Origin: CAYGLV01 sp964351025
GTDB lineage: Bacteria > Actinomycetota > Thermoleophilia > Gaiellales > Gaiellaceae
DNA length: 37,745 nt
Direction of reading: 5' to 3'
NCBI GenBank assembly: GCA_964351025.1
Contig: CAYGLV010000019.1
Location: 1-37,745, forward strand
In this document: positions 22,404 through 30,985 of the stretch, in pieces
Layout of the letters: the number at the start of each line of letters is the position of its first letter
How positions within the stretch are numbered: position 1 is the first letter of the stretch
Program-made: the position numbers and the translations under genes
The notes under the pieces: model-generated
The model's input: only the letters and a program-made list of their open reading frames with translations
Told to the model about the DNA's origin: nothing
The model's database searches: none

Positions 22404-23413
22404 CACGTGTCCTGATCGCGGGCCTGATCGCGATGGTCATCTCGATCGTGATCGGCCCGAAATTCATCGAGTTCCTTCGCCGCAACTCGTTCGGGCAGCC
22501 GATCCGGGCCGAGGGGCCCGCCGGCCACGTCGTCAAGCAGGGAACCCCGGTGATGGGCGGCCTGCTGATCCTGCTCTGCGCGGTGCTGCCCTTCCTCGCG
22601 CTCAGCAAGTACACGCTCTCGGCGTTCACTGTCCTCTTCGTGACGCTCGGCTGCGGGCTGATCGGCTTCGTGGACGACTTCACCAAGCTGCGCCGCCGGC
22701 GCTCGCTCGGTCTGCCCGGGCGCGTGAAGATGCTGCTGCTCGGCGCGATCACGGTCGGCGTCGGCTTCGCCGTCCATCGGATGGACGCGCTCGACACGTC
22801 CATCTTCGTTCCGATCCTCAACGTGGACGTGCCCCTCTCGTGGGCGTACTACCCGTTCCTGTTCGTCGTGATCGCGGGCGCCGCCAACGGCGTCAACCTC
22901 ACCGACGGCCTCGACGGCCTCGCAGCCGGAACGGGGATCGTCGCACTGCTCACGTTCACGTCGTTCAACGTCATCGCCTACATCCGCTCCGGTCCGGTCG
23001 GCGAGCGCAGCACCGTCGCGCTCGACCTCGCCATTCTCGGCGCGGCCCTGATCGGCGGGACGATCGGCTTCCTCTGGTACAACGCTTTTCCCGCAGAGGT
23101 CTTCATGGGTGACACCGGCTCGATGGCAATCGGTGGGGCGCTCGCGGGGTTCGCGATCATGACCGGAACGGAGGCGTTGCTGCTCCTGGTCGGCGGCATT
23201 TTCGTCATCGAGGCGCTGTCGGTGATGATCCAGGTGTTCACGTTCCGCTACATGGGCCGGCGCGTCTTCCTGATGACACCGATCCACCACCACTTCGAGA
23301 TGAAGGCGTGGTCGGAGACGAAGATCATGGTGCGCTTCTGGACCGTCGCGGCGATCCTGTGCGGCGTCGGCTTCGTTCTCTACTACCGCTACTACCTGCA
23401 GTTCCGGCCCTAG
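22400..23413 (+). CDS. mraY: Phospho-MurNAc-pentapeptide transferase
   Basis: 337 residues, about ten membrane helices. MraY transfers phospho-MurNAc-pentapeptide to undecaprenyl phosphate on the inner face of the membrane, giving lipid I. Signature residues: GTPVMGGLLIL, the aspartate pair VDDFTKLRRRRSLGLPGRVK (given in part), NLTDGLDGLAAG, AEVFMGDTGSMAIGG, and the histidine cluster PIHHHFEMKAWSE. The ATG at 22400 overlaps the murF stop (ATGA). The TAG stop shares its last base with the GTG of murD. Confidence 0.96.
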   Translation: MTRVLIAGLIAMVISIVIGPKFIEFLRRNSFGQPIRAEGPAGHVVKQGTPVMGGLLILLCAVLPFLALSKYTLSAFTVLFVTLGCGLIGFVDDFTKLRRRRSLGLPGRVKMLLLGAITVGVGFAVHRMDALDTSIFVPILNVDVPLSWAYYPFLFVVIAGAANGVNLTDGLDGLAAGTGIVALLTFTSFNVIAYIRSGPVGERSTVALDLAILGAALIGGTIGFLWYNAFPAEVFMGDTGSMAIGGALAGFAIMTGTEALLLLVGGIFVIEALSVMIQVFTFRYMGRRVFLMTPIHHHFEMKAWSETKIMVRFWTVAAILCGVGFVLYYRYYLQFRP

Positions 23414-24669
23414 TGGAGCTGCCGCGCAGGGTGCTTGTCGTCGGCCTCGCGCGCTCGGGCCGCGCGGCGGCAGCAGCACTCGCCAGGCGCGGGGTGGAGG
23501 TCGTCGCGGCCGACCGGTCTGCGTCCGCGGATCCGGGCGACCTGGCAGCGCTCGGAGTAGACGTGCGTCTCGGCAGCGAGGACGAATCGCTCCTGGACGG
23601 AACCGGCCTCGTCGTCAAGAGCCCGGGCGTGCCCGGGGAGTCGCCGCTGCCCGCCGCAGCCCGGCAGCGCGGGATCCCCGTGTGGAGCGAGGTCGAGCTC
23701 GGCGCCCGGCTGTTCCCCAACCCGCTCGCCGGCGTGACCGGAACGAACGGCAAGACGACCACGACGGAGCTGCTCGGCGCCGTCTTTCGCGCCGCCGGGT
23801 GGCCCGTGGAGGTGGCGGGCAACGTTGGCCGCGCCGTCTGCGAGCTCGACGGCGCGCTCTCCGAGGACGCGTGGATCGTCTGCGAGCTGTCGAGCTTCCA
23901 GCTCGAGGACATCGTCACGTTGCGGCCGCGCGTGGCCGTCCTGCTCAATCTCGAGCCCGACCATCTCGACCGGCACGGGACCATGGAGAGCTACCGTGAC
24001 GCCAAGCTGCGCATCTTCGAGAACCAGGGCGACGGCGATACCGCGGTCGTCCCGCGCGGGTTCCCGCCGGTGCCGGGCGGCGCGCGCCGGGTCGAGTTCC
24101 GCTGGGACGACCCTCTGCCCGTCGAGCCGCTCATCCCCGGACAGCACAACCGCGAGAACGCGGCAGCGGCGGTCGCCGCGGCTCGGGCGGCGGGAATCCC
24201 GGACGAGGCGATCGCCGAGGGCTTGCGGACGTTCGCCGGCGTCCCGCACCGGTTGGAGACGGTGGCCGTGACGCTGGGCGTGAAGTGGATCAACGACTCG
24301 AAAGCGACGAACACGGCCGCCGCCCGGCGAGGGATCGCGGCGTATGCCGACGCACCGCTGCGGCTGATCCTCGGCGGGTCGCGCAAGGGGGAGAGCTTCG
24401 ACGAGCTGGCCGCAGGACTGCCGGCCTCGCTTCGCGGCGTGTATCTCATCGGCGAGACGGCGGAAGAGCTCGCGCTGTCGCTCGCTCGTGCCGGCGTCGC
24501 CTACGAGCAGTGCGGCGACCTGGCGAGCGCCGTCGCGGCAGCGGCCGCCTCGGCCCGGGCCGGCGACATCGTCCTCCTCTCGCCGGCGTGCGCGAGCTTC
24601 GACCAGTTCGCGAACTTCGAGGAGCGTGGGGAGGAGTTCAGGAGGCTGGTGCAGAAGCTCCACCGGTGA
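23413..24669 (+). CDS. murD: UDP-MurNAc-L-alanine:D-glutamate ligase
   Basis: 418 residues. It adds D-Glu, the second residue of the stem peptide, with ATP. The N-terminal Rossmann domain starts PRRVLVVGLARSGRAAAAAL; then come LVVKSPGVPGESP, P-loop GVTGTNGKTTTTELLG, ELSSFQLEDI, LNLEPDHLDRHG, INDSKATNTAAA, LILGGSRKGE and a final LLSPACASFDQF, all typical of MurD. The GTG at 23413 shares a base with the mraY stop. The frame open upstream lies inside mraY and is not used. The stop overlaps the ftsW start. Confidence 0.96.
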   Translation: MELPRRVLVVGLARSGRAAAAALARRGVEVVAADRSASADPGDLAALGVDVRLGSEDESLLDGTGLVVKSPGVPGESPLPAAARQRGIPVWSEVELGARLFPNPLAGVTGTNGKTTTTELLGAVFRAAGWPVEVAGNVGRAVCELDGALSEDAWIVCELSSFQLEDIVTLRPRVAVLLNLEPDHLDRHGTMESYRDAKLRIFENQGDGDTAVVPRGFPPVPGGARRVEFRWDDPLPVEPLIPGQHNRENAAAAVAAARAAGIPDEAIAEGLRTFAGVPHRLETVAVTLGVKWINDSKATNTAAARRGIAAYADAPLRLILGGSRKGESFDELAAGLPASLRGVYLIGETAEELALSLARAGVAYEQCGDLASAVAAAAASARAGDIVLLSPACASFDQFANFEERGEEFRRLVQKLHR

Positions 24670-25907
24670 GCCGCGGTCAGCTCGAGCAGCGTCTGCTCGT
24701 CCTCGTCACCCTTTCGCTGGTCGCGTTCGGCCTCGTGATGGTCTACAGCGCGACATCCGCGCCCGCAGCCCTCGGCAACGGCGACCCGATGCGCTATCTC
24801 GAGCGGCAGGCGATCTACGCCGTGCTCGGCCTCACGCTGATGATCGCCGGCTCGCGCATCGACTATCACCGGCTGCGCCTGCTCGCGCCGGGGCTCGTGC
24901 TCGTGGCGCTCGGTCTTTGTCTCGCCGTTCTCGTCGTCGCTTCGCCGATCAACGGTGCCCGCCGCTGGTTCACGTACGGGCCGGCGTCCCTCCAGCCCTC
25001 GGAGCTGGCGAAGCTCGCGCTCTGCGTGTGGGCGGCGGCCTGGCTCGCAAAGCACCGGGCTCCGAGGACGCTCGGCGAGCTGTGGCGCCCTGTCGGTCTT
25101 CTGACACTCGTCTTCTGCGGGCTGATCCTCGTCGAGCCAGACCTCGGCTCGACGATTGCGCTCGTGCTTTGCGTCGGCGCGATCCTGCTCGTCTCGGGAA
25201 CGCCGCTCCGCGTACTCGGCTCGGCGGGTGCGGCGCTCGCGGTGCTCGGCCTGCTCGCGATCTGGATCGAGCCCTACCGGCGCGAGCGGGTCTTTGCGTT
25301 CCTCGACCCGTGGAAGGACTCCCAGGGAACGGGGTTCCAGTCGGTGCAGGCGATGATCGGTCTGGGCTCGGGCGGCCTCACGGGGGAGGGCCTCGGACAG
25401 GGCGTTTCCAAGGTCTTCTACCTCCCCGAAGCGCATACCGACATGATCTACGCCATCGTCGGCGAGGAACTCGGGTTGATCGGCTCGGTCGCCTTGATCT
25501 CAGCCTTCGGGCTCTTCGCGTACGCGGGCTACCGGGTCGCCCTGAGCTGCCGTGATCCCTTTGGCAAACGGCTCGCGACAGGCGTGACGACGCTTGTCTC
25601 TGCGCAGGCGGCGGTTAACCTGGCGGCGGTGCTCGGCGTCGCCCCGCTGACCGGGATTCCGCTTCCGTTCGTCTCGTATGGAGGCTCGAGTCTCGTCATG
25701 CTCCTCGCCGGAGTGGGGATCCTCCTTAACATCGCAGTCAACGATGTCGTCGTCGCCCCCCAAAAAGCTCGCGTGCCTGATCGCAGCCGGGGGCACGGCC
25801 GGGCACGTGCGGCCGGCGCTCGCGGTGGCGGAAGCCCTGCGCGCGCGCGGCGTGCGGGTGACCTTCGCGGGCTCGCCGGACCGCGTGGAGGCGCGGCTCG
25901 TCCCTGA
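24666..25907 (+). CDS. ftsW: Septal peptidoglycan glycosyltransferase FtsW
   Basis: 413 residues from the GTG at 24666, overlapping the murD stop (GTGA). It is a SEDS-family polymerase with about ten membrane helices that polymerises lipid II with FtsI. Motifs: GLVMVYSATS, INGARRWF, LQPSELAKLAL, LILVEPDLGSTI, AHTDMIYAIVGEELG and LPFVSYGGSSLVMLLAGVGI. The recognisable protein ends around ILLNIAVNDVVV. The frame then continues for some 50 Arg/Gly/Ala-rich residues and overlaps murG out of frame by 164 bp (25744-25907). This tail reads like a by-product of murG coding rather than an evolved domain. Confidence 0.94.
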   Translation: MSRGQLEQRLLVLVTLSLVAFGLVMVYSATSAPAALGNGDPMRYLERQAIYAVLGLTLMIAGSRIDYHRLRLLAPGLVLVALGLCLAVLVVASPINGARRWFTYGPASLQPSELAKLALCVWAAAWLAKHRAPRTLGELWRPVGLLTLVFCGLILVEPDLGSTIALVLCVGAILLVSGTPLRVLGSAGAALAVLGLLAIWIEPYRRERVFAFLDPWKDSQGTGFQSVQAMIGLGSGGLTGEGLGQGVSKVFYLPEAHTDMIYAIVGEELGLIGSVALISAFGLFAYAGYRVALSCRDPFGKRLATGVTTLVSAQAAVNLAAVLGVAPLTGIPLPFVSYGGSSLVMLLAGVGILLNIAVNDVVVAPQKARVPDRSRGHGRARAAGARGGGSPARARRAGDLRGLAGPRGGAARP

Positions 25908-26826
25908 GGCAGGCTTCGAGCTCGACACGTTCAGCGTCTCCGGTCTGCCGCGCCGGCCCGGCCTCGTGCTTCTCCGCGCGCTCGCTCAGGCCGCGAAGGC
26001 GCCACTCGCGTGCTCGCGCATCCTCGGGCTACGGCAGCCCGACATCGTCTTCGGTGCCGGTGGCTACGTCGCCGGGCCGATGGTGCTCGCGGCCCGCCTG
26101 CGGGGAATCCCGACGGCGCTTGCCGAGGCTGACGCGCACCTCGGCCTTGCCAACAGGCTCGCCGTCCCGTTCGCCCGCCGCGTCTTCCTGGCCTACGCGA
26201 TTCCCGGTCGCGGCGGGCACAAGTTCCGTGTCACCGGCCGGCCCATCCAGTCGCTCTCCCAGCCTGTGACCCGCGACGACGCGCGGGCGCTGTTCGGCCT
26301 GCCGGCGCATGGGCTCGTCGTCTCCGTGTTCGGCGGCCTGGCAGGCGCGCGCAGTGTCAACGAGATGGCGCTTGCGGCGTGGGGCGGCGGCGGCCCTGCG
26401 GTGTTGCACATCGCCGGCGAGCGGGACTTCGAATCGCTGCTCGGGCGCGTGACCCGTCCCGACTACGTGCTGTTGCCGTCGACGAGTGAGTTCGGTGCCG
26501 CGCTCTCGGCAGCCGACCTCGCCGTCTCCCGCGCCGGCGGCACCGTGTGGGAGCTCGCAGCGGCAGGCACGCCCGCCGTGCTCGTTCCGTACCCGCACGC
26601 AACCGGCGATCACCAGGCGCTGAACGCGAGCTACTTCGAGCGCGGCGGCGGCGCCGTCGTCGTAGCCGACGCCGACGTTGCGCGCGTCCCCGCGCTCGTG
26701 GACGAGCTCCTCGCCGAGCCCGAGCGGCTGGACGCGATGAGAGCTGCAATGCTGCGGCTCGCGCGACCGGATGCGGCCGAGGAGATCGCCGAGGAGCTGA
26801 TTGCGCTTGCAGCCGCTCGGGGGTAG
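25744..26826 (+). CDS. murG: UDP-GlcNAc:lipid I N-acetylglucosaminyltransferase
   Basis: 360 residues. MurG adds GlcNAc to lipid I, making lipid II at the inner face of the membrane. The N-terminal glycine loop reads AAGGTAGHVRPALAVAEAL (most MurG have GGTGGH); VFGAGGYVAGP and LAEADAHLGLANR follow. The second domain has FGGLAGARSVNE (usually GGSQGA), SRAGGTVWELAAAGTPAVLV and PYPHATGDHQ. The start is the ATG at 25744, only a few codons before the first strand, so the overlap with ftsW cannot be removed by choosing a later start. The GTAGH and GGLAGA changes are mild departures from consensus in nucleotide-binding loops. Confidence 0.94.
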   Translation: MSSSPPKKLACLIAAGGTAGHVRPALAVAEALRARGVRVTFAGSPDRVEARLVPEAGFELDTFSVSGLPRRPGLVLLRALAQAAKAPLACSRILGLRQPDIVFGAGGYVAGPMVLAARLRGIPTALAEADAHLGLANRLAVPFARRVFLAYAIPGRGGHKFRVTGRPIQSLSQPVTRDDARALFGLPAHGLVVSVFGGLAGARSVNEMALAAWGGGGPAVLHIAGERDFESLLGRVTRPDYVLLPSTSEFGAALSAADLAVSRAGGTVWELAAAGTPAVLVPYPHATGDHQALNASYFERGGGAVVVADADVARVPALVDELLAEPERLDAMRAAMLRLARPDAAEEIAEELIALAAARG

Positions 26827-27991
26827 GCGGATCTACTTCGTCGGAATCGGCGGCGCCGGCCTGTCGGCCTACGCGTTCCTGGCCCGGGCATGGGGTGCCG
26901 AGGTGCGGGGCTGGGACCGCGGAGAGACGCCGTACCTACGGGCTCTCGAGGGCGTTCGCGTAGATCTCGGCGGAGAGCCCGCGCCGCCCGAGGGCTGGGA
27001 GACGGTGGTCTCAACCGCATTTCCCGGGTTGGTTTCAGGGCAGAGCCGGGCCGGCTTCCTCGCGGAGCTCGTCTCGCTCGTGCCCGGCCGCTCGCTCGTC
27101 GTCTCCGGCGCACACGGAAAGACCACGACGACCGCGATGATCGCGTTCGTGCTGCACGAGCTCGGCCATGATCCGAGCTGGCTCGTCGGCGGCGAAGTCC
27201 CCCAGCTCGGGGGCAACGCCGGCGCCGGCGACGGGTGGCTGGTCGTCGAGGGCGACGAATCCGACCGGACCGTCGAGGCCTTGCGGCCCGAGATCGCGGT
27301 GGTCACGAACGTCGAGCTGGACCACCATGCGACGTTCGCGTCGGTGGCCGAGCTGGAAGAGCTGTTCGACCGCTGGCTTGCAGACGCGCCGCGCGCCGTG
27401 CGCGGCTGGGAGCTCGAGCCCGTCTCCTTCGATCTCGCTGTACCCGGAGAGCACAACCGCCGGAACGCCGCGACCGCACTGGCCGCGCTGGAGCTGGCCG
27501 GCGTGCCGCGCTCAGCCGCTGAGCCTGTGCTCTCCCGCTTCGCGGGCGCCGGCCGTCGCTTCGAGCTGCTCGGCGAGGAGCGGGGGGTCACCGTCGTCGA
27601 CGACTACGCCCATCACCCGAGCGAGCTCGCGGCGACGCTCGCGGCTGCGAGGTTGCGCGGCTGCCGAGTGCTCGTCCTGTTCCAGCCGCACCTGCCGTCA
27701 CGCACGCGCCACCTCTGGCGCGAGCTCGGATGGGCCCTGACGGGCGCGGACGCGGCCTGTGTGACCGACGTCTACGTCGCCCGCGAGCAGGCGCTGGCGG
27801 ACGTGACCGGGAGGCTCGTCGTCGAGGCCGCCTCGGAGGCGAGGCCCGGAATGCCGCTCGGGTGGGCGCCGACGGTCGAAGAGGGAGCTCGGTTGGTCGC
27901 CTCCTGGGCGCGGCCCGGCGATCTCGTGCTGACCGTCGGCGCAGGTGACGTGAACCGCGCCGGGCCCCTCATCCTGGAGGCCTTGCGGTGA
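26801..27991 (+). CDS. murC: UDP-MurNAc:L-alanine ligase
   Basis: 396 residues from the TTG at 26801, four bases after GAGGAG (26791-26796). It attaches L-Ala, the first residue of the stem peptide. Motifs: RIYFVGIGGAGLSAYAFLA, VSGAHGKTTTTAMIA (P-loop), LVVEGDESDRT, VTNVELDHHATF, PGEHNRRNA, VVDDYAHHPSELAATL and LTVGAGDVNRAG. Most MurC enzymes are around 460 residues. This one is shorter in the N-terminal and middle domains, but all catalytic motifs are present. It overlaps murG by 26 bp and murB by 4 bp. A TTG at 26807 is an alternative start. Confidence 0.94.
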   Translation: MRLQPLGGRRIYFVGIGGAGLSAYAFLARAWGAEVRGWDRGETPYLRALEGVRVDLGGEPAPPEGWETVVSTAFPGLVSGQSRAGFLAELVSLVPGRSLVVSGAHGKTTTTAMIAFVLHELGHDPSWLVGGEVPQLGGNAGAGDGWLVVEGDESDRTVEALRPEIAVVTNVELDHHATFASVAELEELFDRWLADAPRAVRGWELEPVSFDLAVPGEHNRRNAATALAALELAGVPRSAAEPVLSRFAGAGRRFELLGEERGVTVVDDYAHHPSELAATLAAARLRGCRVLVLFQPHLPSRTRHLWRELGWALTGADAACVTDVYVAREQALADVTGRLVVEAASEARPGMPLGWAPTVEEGARLVASWARPGDLVLTVGAGDVNRAGPLILEALR

Positions 27992-28878
27992 AGATCGAGG
28001 AGGGAGTGTCCCTGTCGCGCCTCACCACGATCGGCACGGGCGGGCTCGCGAGCGCTCTTGCGCGCCCGGAGACGATCACCGAGCTCGAGGAGTGTCTGGC
28101 GTGGGCGGCCGAACGCGCGCTCCCCGTGTACGCCGTCGGACTCGGCTCGAACCTGCTCGTGGCCGACGCGGGCGTGGACGGGCTCGTCGTCAGGCTGGCG
28201 GGCGAGCTGGCCGCGGTCGACGTGCGCGACGAGTTGCTCACCGCCGGCGGGGGTGCGGCGAACGCGGTCTGCCTCCACCGCGCGCGAGCGTCCGGCCTCG
28301 GCGGCTTTGAGTTCGCCTGCGCGATCCCCGGCACGGCGGGCGGCGGAGTGTGGATGAACGCCGGCGCGTACGGGCGTGACTGGTCGGACGTGCTCGCGCG
28401 TGCGCTGGTCGTCACCGCTGGGGCCTCCGGCTGGCTGACGCCGAGCCAGCTCGGGCTCTCCTATCGCCACTCGGACCTGCGCCACGGCCAGGTCGTCGCG
28501 CGGGTCGAGTATCGACTCGAGCGGCGTCCGGCGGCCGACGTGAAGGCGCTCGTGGCTGATCTGAACGCGCGCCGCAAGGCGAGTCAGCCGACCAACAAGC
28601 GTACGTTCGGCAGCGTCTGGAGGAACCCCCCCGGAGAGGTCGGTGCCGGCCGGATGCTCGAGGAGTGCGGTCTCAAGGGGTTCCGGCTCGGCGGGGCCGT
28701 GGTCTCGCCCATGCACGCGAACTTCATCGAGAACGCCGGCGGGGCCACGACGGCCGACTGCCTCGCGCTGATGGCCGAGTCGAGGCGTCGAGTCCGCGAG
28801 CACTTCGGCGTCGAGCTCGAGCACGAGGTCGTCTTCCTGGGCGAGATCGACGTGGCTGCGGACGCGTCTGACCGGTAG
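27988..28878 (+). CDS. murB: UDP-N-acetylenolpyruvoylglucosamine reductase
   Basis: 296 residues. A FAD/NADPH enzyme that reduces UDP-GlcNAc-enolpyruvate to UDP-MurNAc. Motifs: LTTIGTGGLASALARPET, AVGLGSNLLVADAGVDGLVV, ACAIPGTAGGGVWMNAGAYG (FAD binding), LGLSYRHSDLRHG, and the type-I ending TFGSVWRNPPGE, AGRMLEECGLKGFRLGGAVV and MHANFIENAGGATTADCLAL. The catalytic Ser/Cys position falls on Ser in FGSVW. The GTG start overlaps the murC stop (GTGA). murA is not in the window. Confidence 0.95.
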   Translation: MKIEEGVSLSRLTTIGTGGLASALARPETITELEECLAWAAERALPVYAVGLGSNLLVADAGVDGLVVRLAGELAAVDVRDELLTAGGGAANAVCLHRARASGLGGFEFACAIPGTAGGGVWMNAGAYGRDWSDVLARALVVTAGASGWLTPSQLGLSYRHSDLRHGQVVARVEYRLERRPAADVKALVADLNARRKASQPTNKRTFGSVWRNPPGEVGAGRMLEECGLKGFRLGGAVVSPMHANFIENAGGATTADCLALMAESRRRVREHFGVELEHEVVFLGEIDVAADASDR

Positions 28879-28909
28879 GAGCGCGGTCGGGCGCGGCGAA
28901 CATCGTTCC

Positions 28910-29776
28910 GTGGCCGGACGGGGACGCTCGCAGGGAGGCACGCGCCCGCGTGCGCGGGCGGATGCTGCCGTCGTACCCTTCCCGCGCAGGCGAACGTCCA
29001 AGGGCAGTCGCCTCGCGCCTTCCCGCCTCGCTCCGTCCGGCCGCTCTCTGCTCCTCGGCTTCGCGCTGCTCGCGCTCGCTGCGGGCGCCTACACCGCCGC
29101 CCGCGAGACGTCCGTGTTCGCCGTGCGCTCGGTCGAGGTGCGCGGCGCGAGGCCTGCGGTCGCCGCGCAGGTCGAGCGGGAGCTCGCACCGGCGCTGGGC
29201 CAGAGCCTGCTGGCATTGGATCTCACGAGGCTGCGCCATCGCGCCGAGGCGCTACCGACCGTCCTCGCCGTCTCTTTCGATCGCGCCTTCCCGTACACGC
29301 TGAACATCGTCGTGACCCCGGAACGCCCGGTGGCCGTCGCGCGCCAGGGTGCGGGATCATGGCTCCTGTCGGCCCGCGGGCGCGTCATGGGCGAGCTCGA
29401 CCGCGGCGCCCGGCGGGGTCTCCCGCGGCTCTGGCTCAAGCGCGACGTAAAGATCGAGGTCGGTGCTCTCCTCACCGGCGAGACGGCGTCCGCGGTGCGG
29501 GCGGTAGCGCCGCTCGCCCGCACCCCCCTGCCCGGGCGGGTCTCGCTCGTGCGGGTCACGCCGGACGAGCTGACCCTTGTGCAGCGCTCGGGGCTCGAAG
29601 TGAGGCTCGGCGACGCGTCGGATCTCGCGCTCAAGCTCGCCGTCGCCCGGCGCATCTTGCCGGCGCTCGCCGGCGTGGGCGGGTATCTCGACGTAAGCGT
29701 TCCCGAGCGGCCAGTGGCCGGGCAGAACCTCAACTCTCAGGTTGAGGTGGAGATGCAACCCTCAAGTACTCCTTGA
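28910..29776 (+). CDS. ftsQ: Cell division protein FtsQ (DivIB)
   Basis: 288 residues. A basic cytoplasmic tail (1-45), a single membrane helix (about 46-64), a POTRA domain (about 70-145; FAVRSVEVRGARPAVAAQVE, then SFDRAFPYTLNIVVTPERPV) and a beta domain through ~275. It links FtsL/FtsB-type proteins to FtsW-FtsI. The GTG at 28910 has no clear ribosome-binding site, and 31 bases separate it from murB, one of the few gaps in the operon. Its last codons encode LNSQVEVEMQ and hold the first of two dyads upstream of the ftsZ promoter. Confidence 0.9.
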   Translation: MAGRGRSQGGTRPRARADAAVVPFPRRRTSKGSRLAPSRLAPSGRSLLLGFALLALAAGAYTAARETSVFAVRSVEVRGARPAVAAQVERELAPALGQSLLALDLTRLRHRAEALPTVLAVSFDRAFPYTLNIVVTPERPVAVARQGAGSWLLSARGRVMGELDRGARRGLPRLWLKRDVKIEVGALLTGETASAVRAVAPLARTPLPGRVSLVRVTPDELTLVQRSGLEVRLGDASDLALKLAVARRILPALAGVGGYLDVSVPERPVAGQNLNSQVEVEMQPSSTP

Positions 29777-29777
29777 G
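29727..29777 (+). promoter_or_regulatory. Two dyads upstream of the ftsZ promoter
   Basis: ACCTCAAC (29727-29734) and GTTGAGGT (29741-29748) are perfect 8-base arms around 6 bases. CTCAAG (29761-29766) and CTTGAG (29772-29777) are perfect 6-base arms around 5 bases and span the ftsQ stop. The half-sites are related (CTCAA/TTGAG), and their centres are 31-32 bp apart, about three helical turns. They sit 8-58 bp upstream of the -35, where an activator would bind. CCTCAA-type dyads resemble MerR/SoxR-family sites. Confidence 0.5.
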
Positions 29778-29784
29778 TTTTCCG

Positions 29785-29813
29785 TTGACAGTGCCGAAAA
29801 GGAAACGTACCCT
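29785..29813 (+). promoter_or_regulatory. Sigma70-type promoter of ftsZ
   Basis: A perfect TTGACA (29785-29790), a 17-base spacer and TACCCT (29808-29813). The start of transcription would be near 29820, giving a leader of about 68 bases and the ribosome-binding site GAGGGA (29877-29882), 5 bases before the ATG. It gives ftsZ its own control apart from the dcw operon. Confidence 0.75.
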
Positions 29814-29887
29814 GAACGCGGAAAGAGCGCTTCGACACGACTTCTCCTCGACTGGAGCTTCAGGTCGAGACTACCTGAGGGATTGAG

Positions 29888-30943
29888 ATGAGAGACCAGA
29901 CCGGTAACTACCTCGCAGTGATCAAGGTCGTCGGCGTTGGCGGAGGCGGCACGAACGCGGTCAGCCGGATGGTCGAGGCCGGTCTCGTCGGCGTCGAGTT
30001 CATCGCCGTGAACACCGATGCGCAGGCGCTCCTCATGTGCGATGCGGACGTCAAGATCCACATCGGCGCGAAGGCGACGCGCGGACTGGGCGCGGGCGCG
30101 GATCCGGCTGTTGGCTTCGCGGCCGGGACGGAGAGCCGCGACGAGTTGAAGGAGGCGCTGAAGGGCGCCGACATGATCTTCGTCACCGCGGGTGAGGGCG
30201 GTGGCACCGGCACGGGCGCCGCACCGATCATCGCCGAGTTGGGTCGCGAGCTGGAGGCGCTCACTGTGGGGGTCGTGACGCGCCCGTTCGCATTCGAAGG
30301 GCGCAGGCGCTCCGAGGCCGCGGAGATGGGAATCCAGAACCTGCGCGACCGCGTGGACACGCTGATCGTGATCGAGAACGACCGGCTGTTGCAGGTCGTC
30401 GAGAAGCGGACGCCGGTGACCGAGGCCTTCCGAATGGCCGACGACATCCTTCGCCAGGGCGTACAGGGAATCACCGACCTGATCACGGTCCCCGGGCTCG
30501 TGAACCTCGACTTCGCCGACGTGCGCACGATCATGCGCGACGCCGGCTCGGCTCTGATGGGCATCGGGATCGCGTCGGGCGAGAATCGTGCGGCCGAGGC
30601 GGCACGCACGGCTGTTTCCTCGCCGTTGCTCGAAGCCTCGATCGACGGCGCGACCGGCGTGCTCCTGAACATCACGGGCGGCCCGGAGATCGGCCTCTTC
30701 GAAGTGAACGAAGCGGCCGAGGTCGTGACGAGCGCCGCCGACGCGAACGCGAACGTCATCTTCGGTGCCGTGATCGACGAGGGCATGGGCGAGAGCGTGC
30801 GTGTGACCGTCATCGCCACCGGGTTCGGCGGCCGGGCACGACGCCGCCGCGTCGAGACCGCGATCGCCACGACCGGCGGCTCGCGCGCCGGCGAGGCGAG
30901 CGACTCCGAGCTCGAGATCCCGTCCTTCCTGCGCGAGAGCTAG
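29888..30943 (+). CDS. ftsZ: Cell division GTPase FtsZ
   Basis: 351 residues. A tubulin-like GTPase that forms the Z ring. GVGGGGTNAVSRM (about 16-28) binds nucleotide, the signature GGGTGTGAAP is at about 104-113, and the T7 loop NLDFADVRTIM supplies the catalytic Asp to the next subunit. The linker after the C-terminal domain is very short: GRARRRRVETAIATTGGSRA and then the conserved tail EIPSFLR that binds membrane anchors such as SepF or FtsA. Neither of those genes is next to it here; glycine-cleavage genes follow instead. It has a true leader and ribosome-binding site. Confidence 0.97.
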   Translation: MRDQTGNYLAVIKVVGVGGGGTNAVSRMVEAGLVGVEFIAVNTDAQALLMCDADVKIHIGAKATRGLGAGADPAVGFAAGTESRDELKEALKGADMIFVTAGEGGGTGTGAAPIIAELGRELEALTVGVVTRPFAFEGRRRSEAAEMGIQNLRDRVDTLIVIENDRLLQVVEKRTPVTEAFRMADDILRQGVQGITDLITVPGLVNLDFADVRTIMRDAGSALMGIGIASGENRAAEAARTAVSSPLLEASIDGATGVLLNITGGPEIGLFEVNEAAEVVTSAADANANVIFGAVIDEGMGESVRVTVIATGFGGRARRRRVETAIATTGGSRAGEASDSELEIPSFLRES

Positions 30944-30961
30944 AACCGTCGGCCCGCGGCG

Positions 30962-30985
30962 CCTGACTCGCTAGAGTCAGGTCTC
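30962..30985 (+). promoter_or_regulatory. gcvT promoter buried in a perfect palindrome
   Basis: CCTGACTC (30962-30969) and GAGTCAGG (30974-30981) are perfect 8-base arms around GCTA. TAGAGT (30972-30977), the -10, begins in the centre and ends 8 bases before the GTG at 30986. A protein bound here would block the promoter directly. As RNA, the same dyad could end ftsZ transcripts, though no T-run follows. Confidence 0.5.

Noticed and set aside
30944..30985. A glycine riboswitch before gcvT
   Set aside because: Only 42 bases separate ftsZ and gcvT and the promoter lies within 14 bases of the start codon, too little room for an aptamer.
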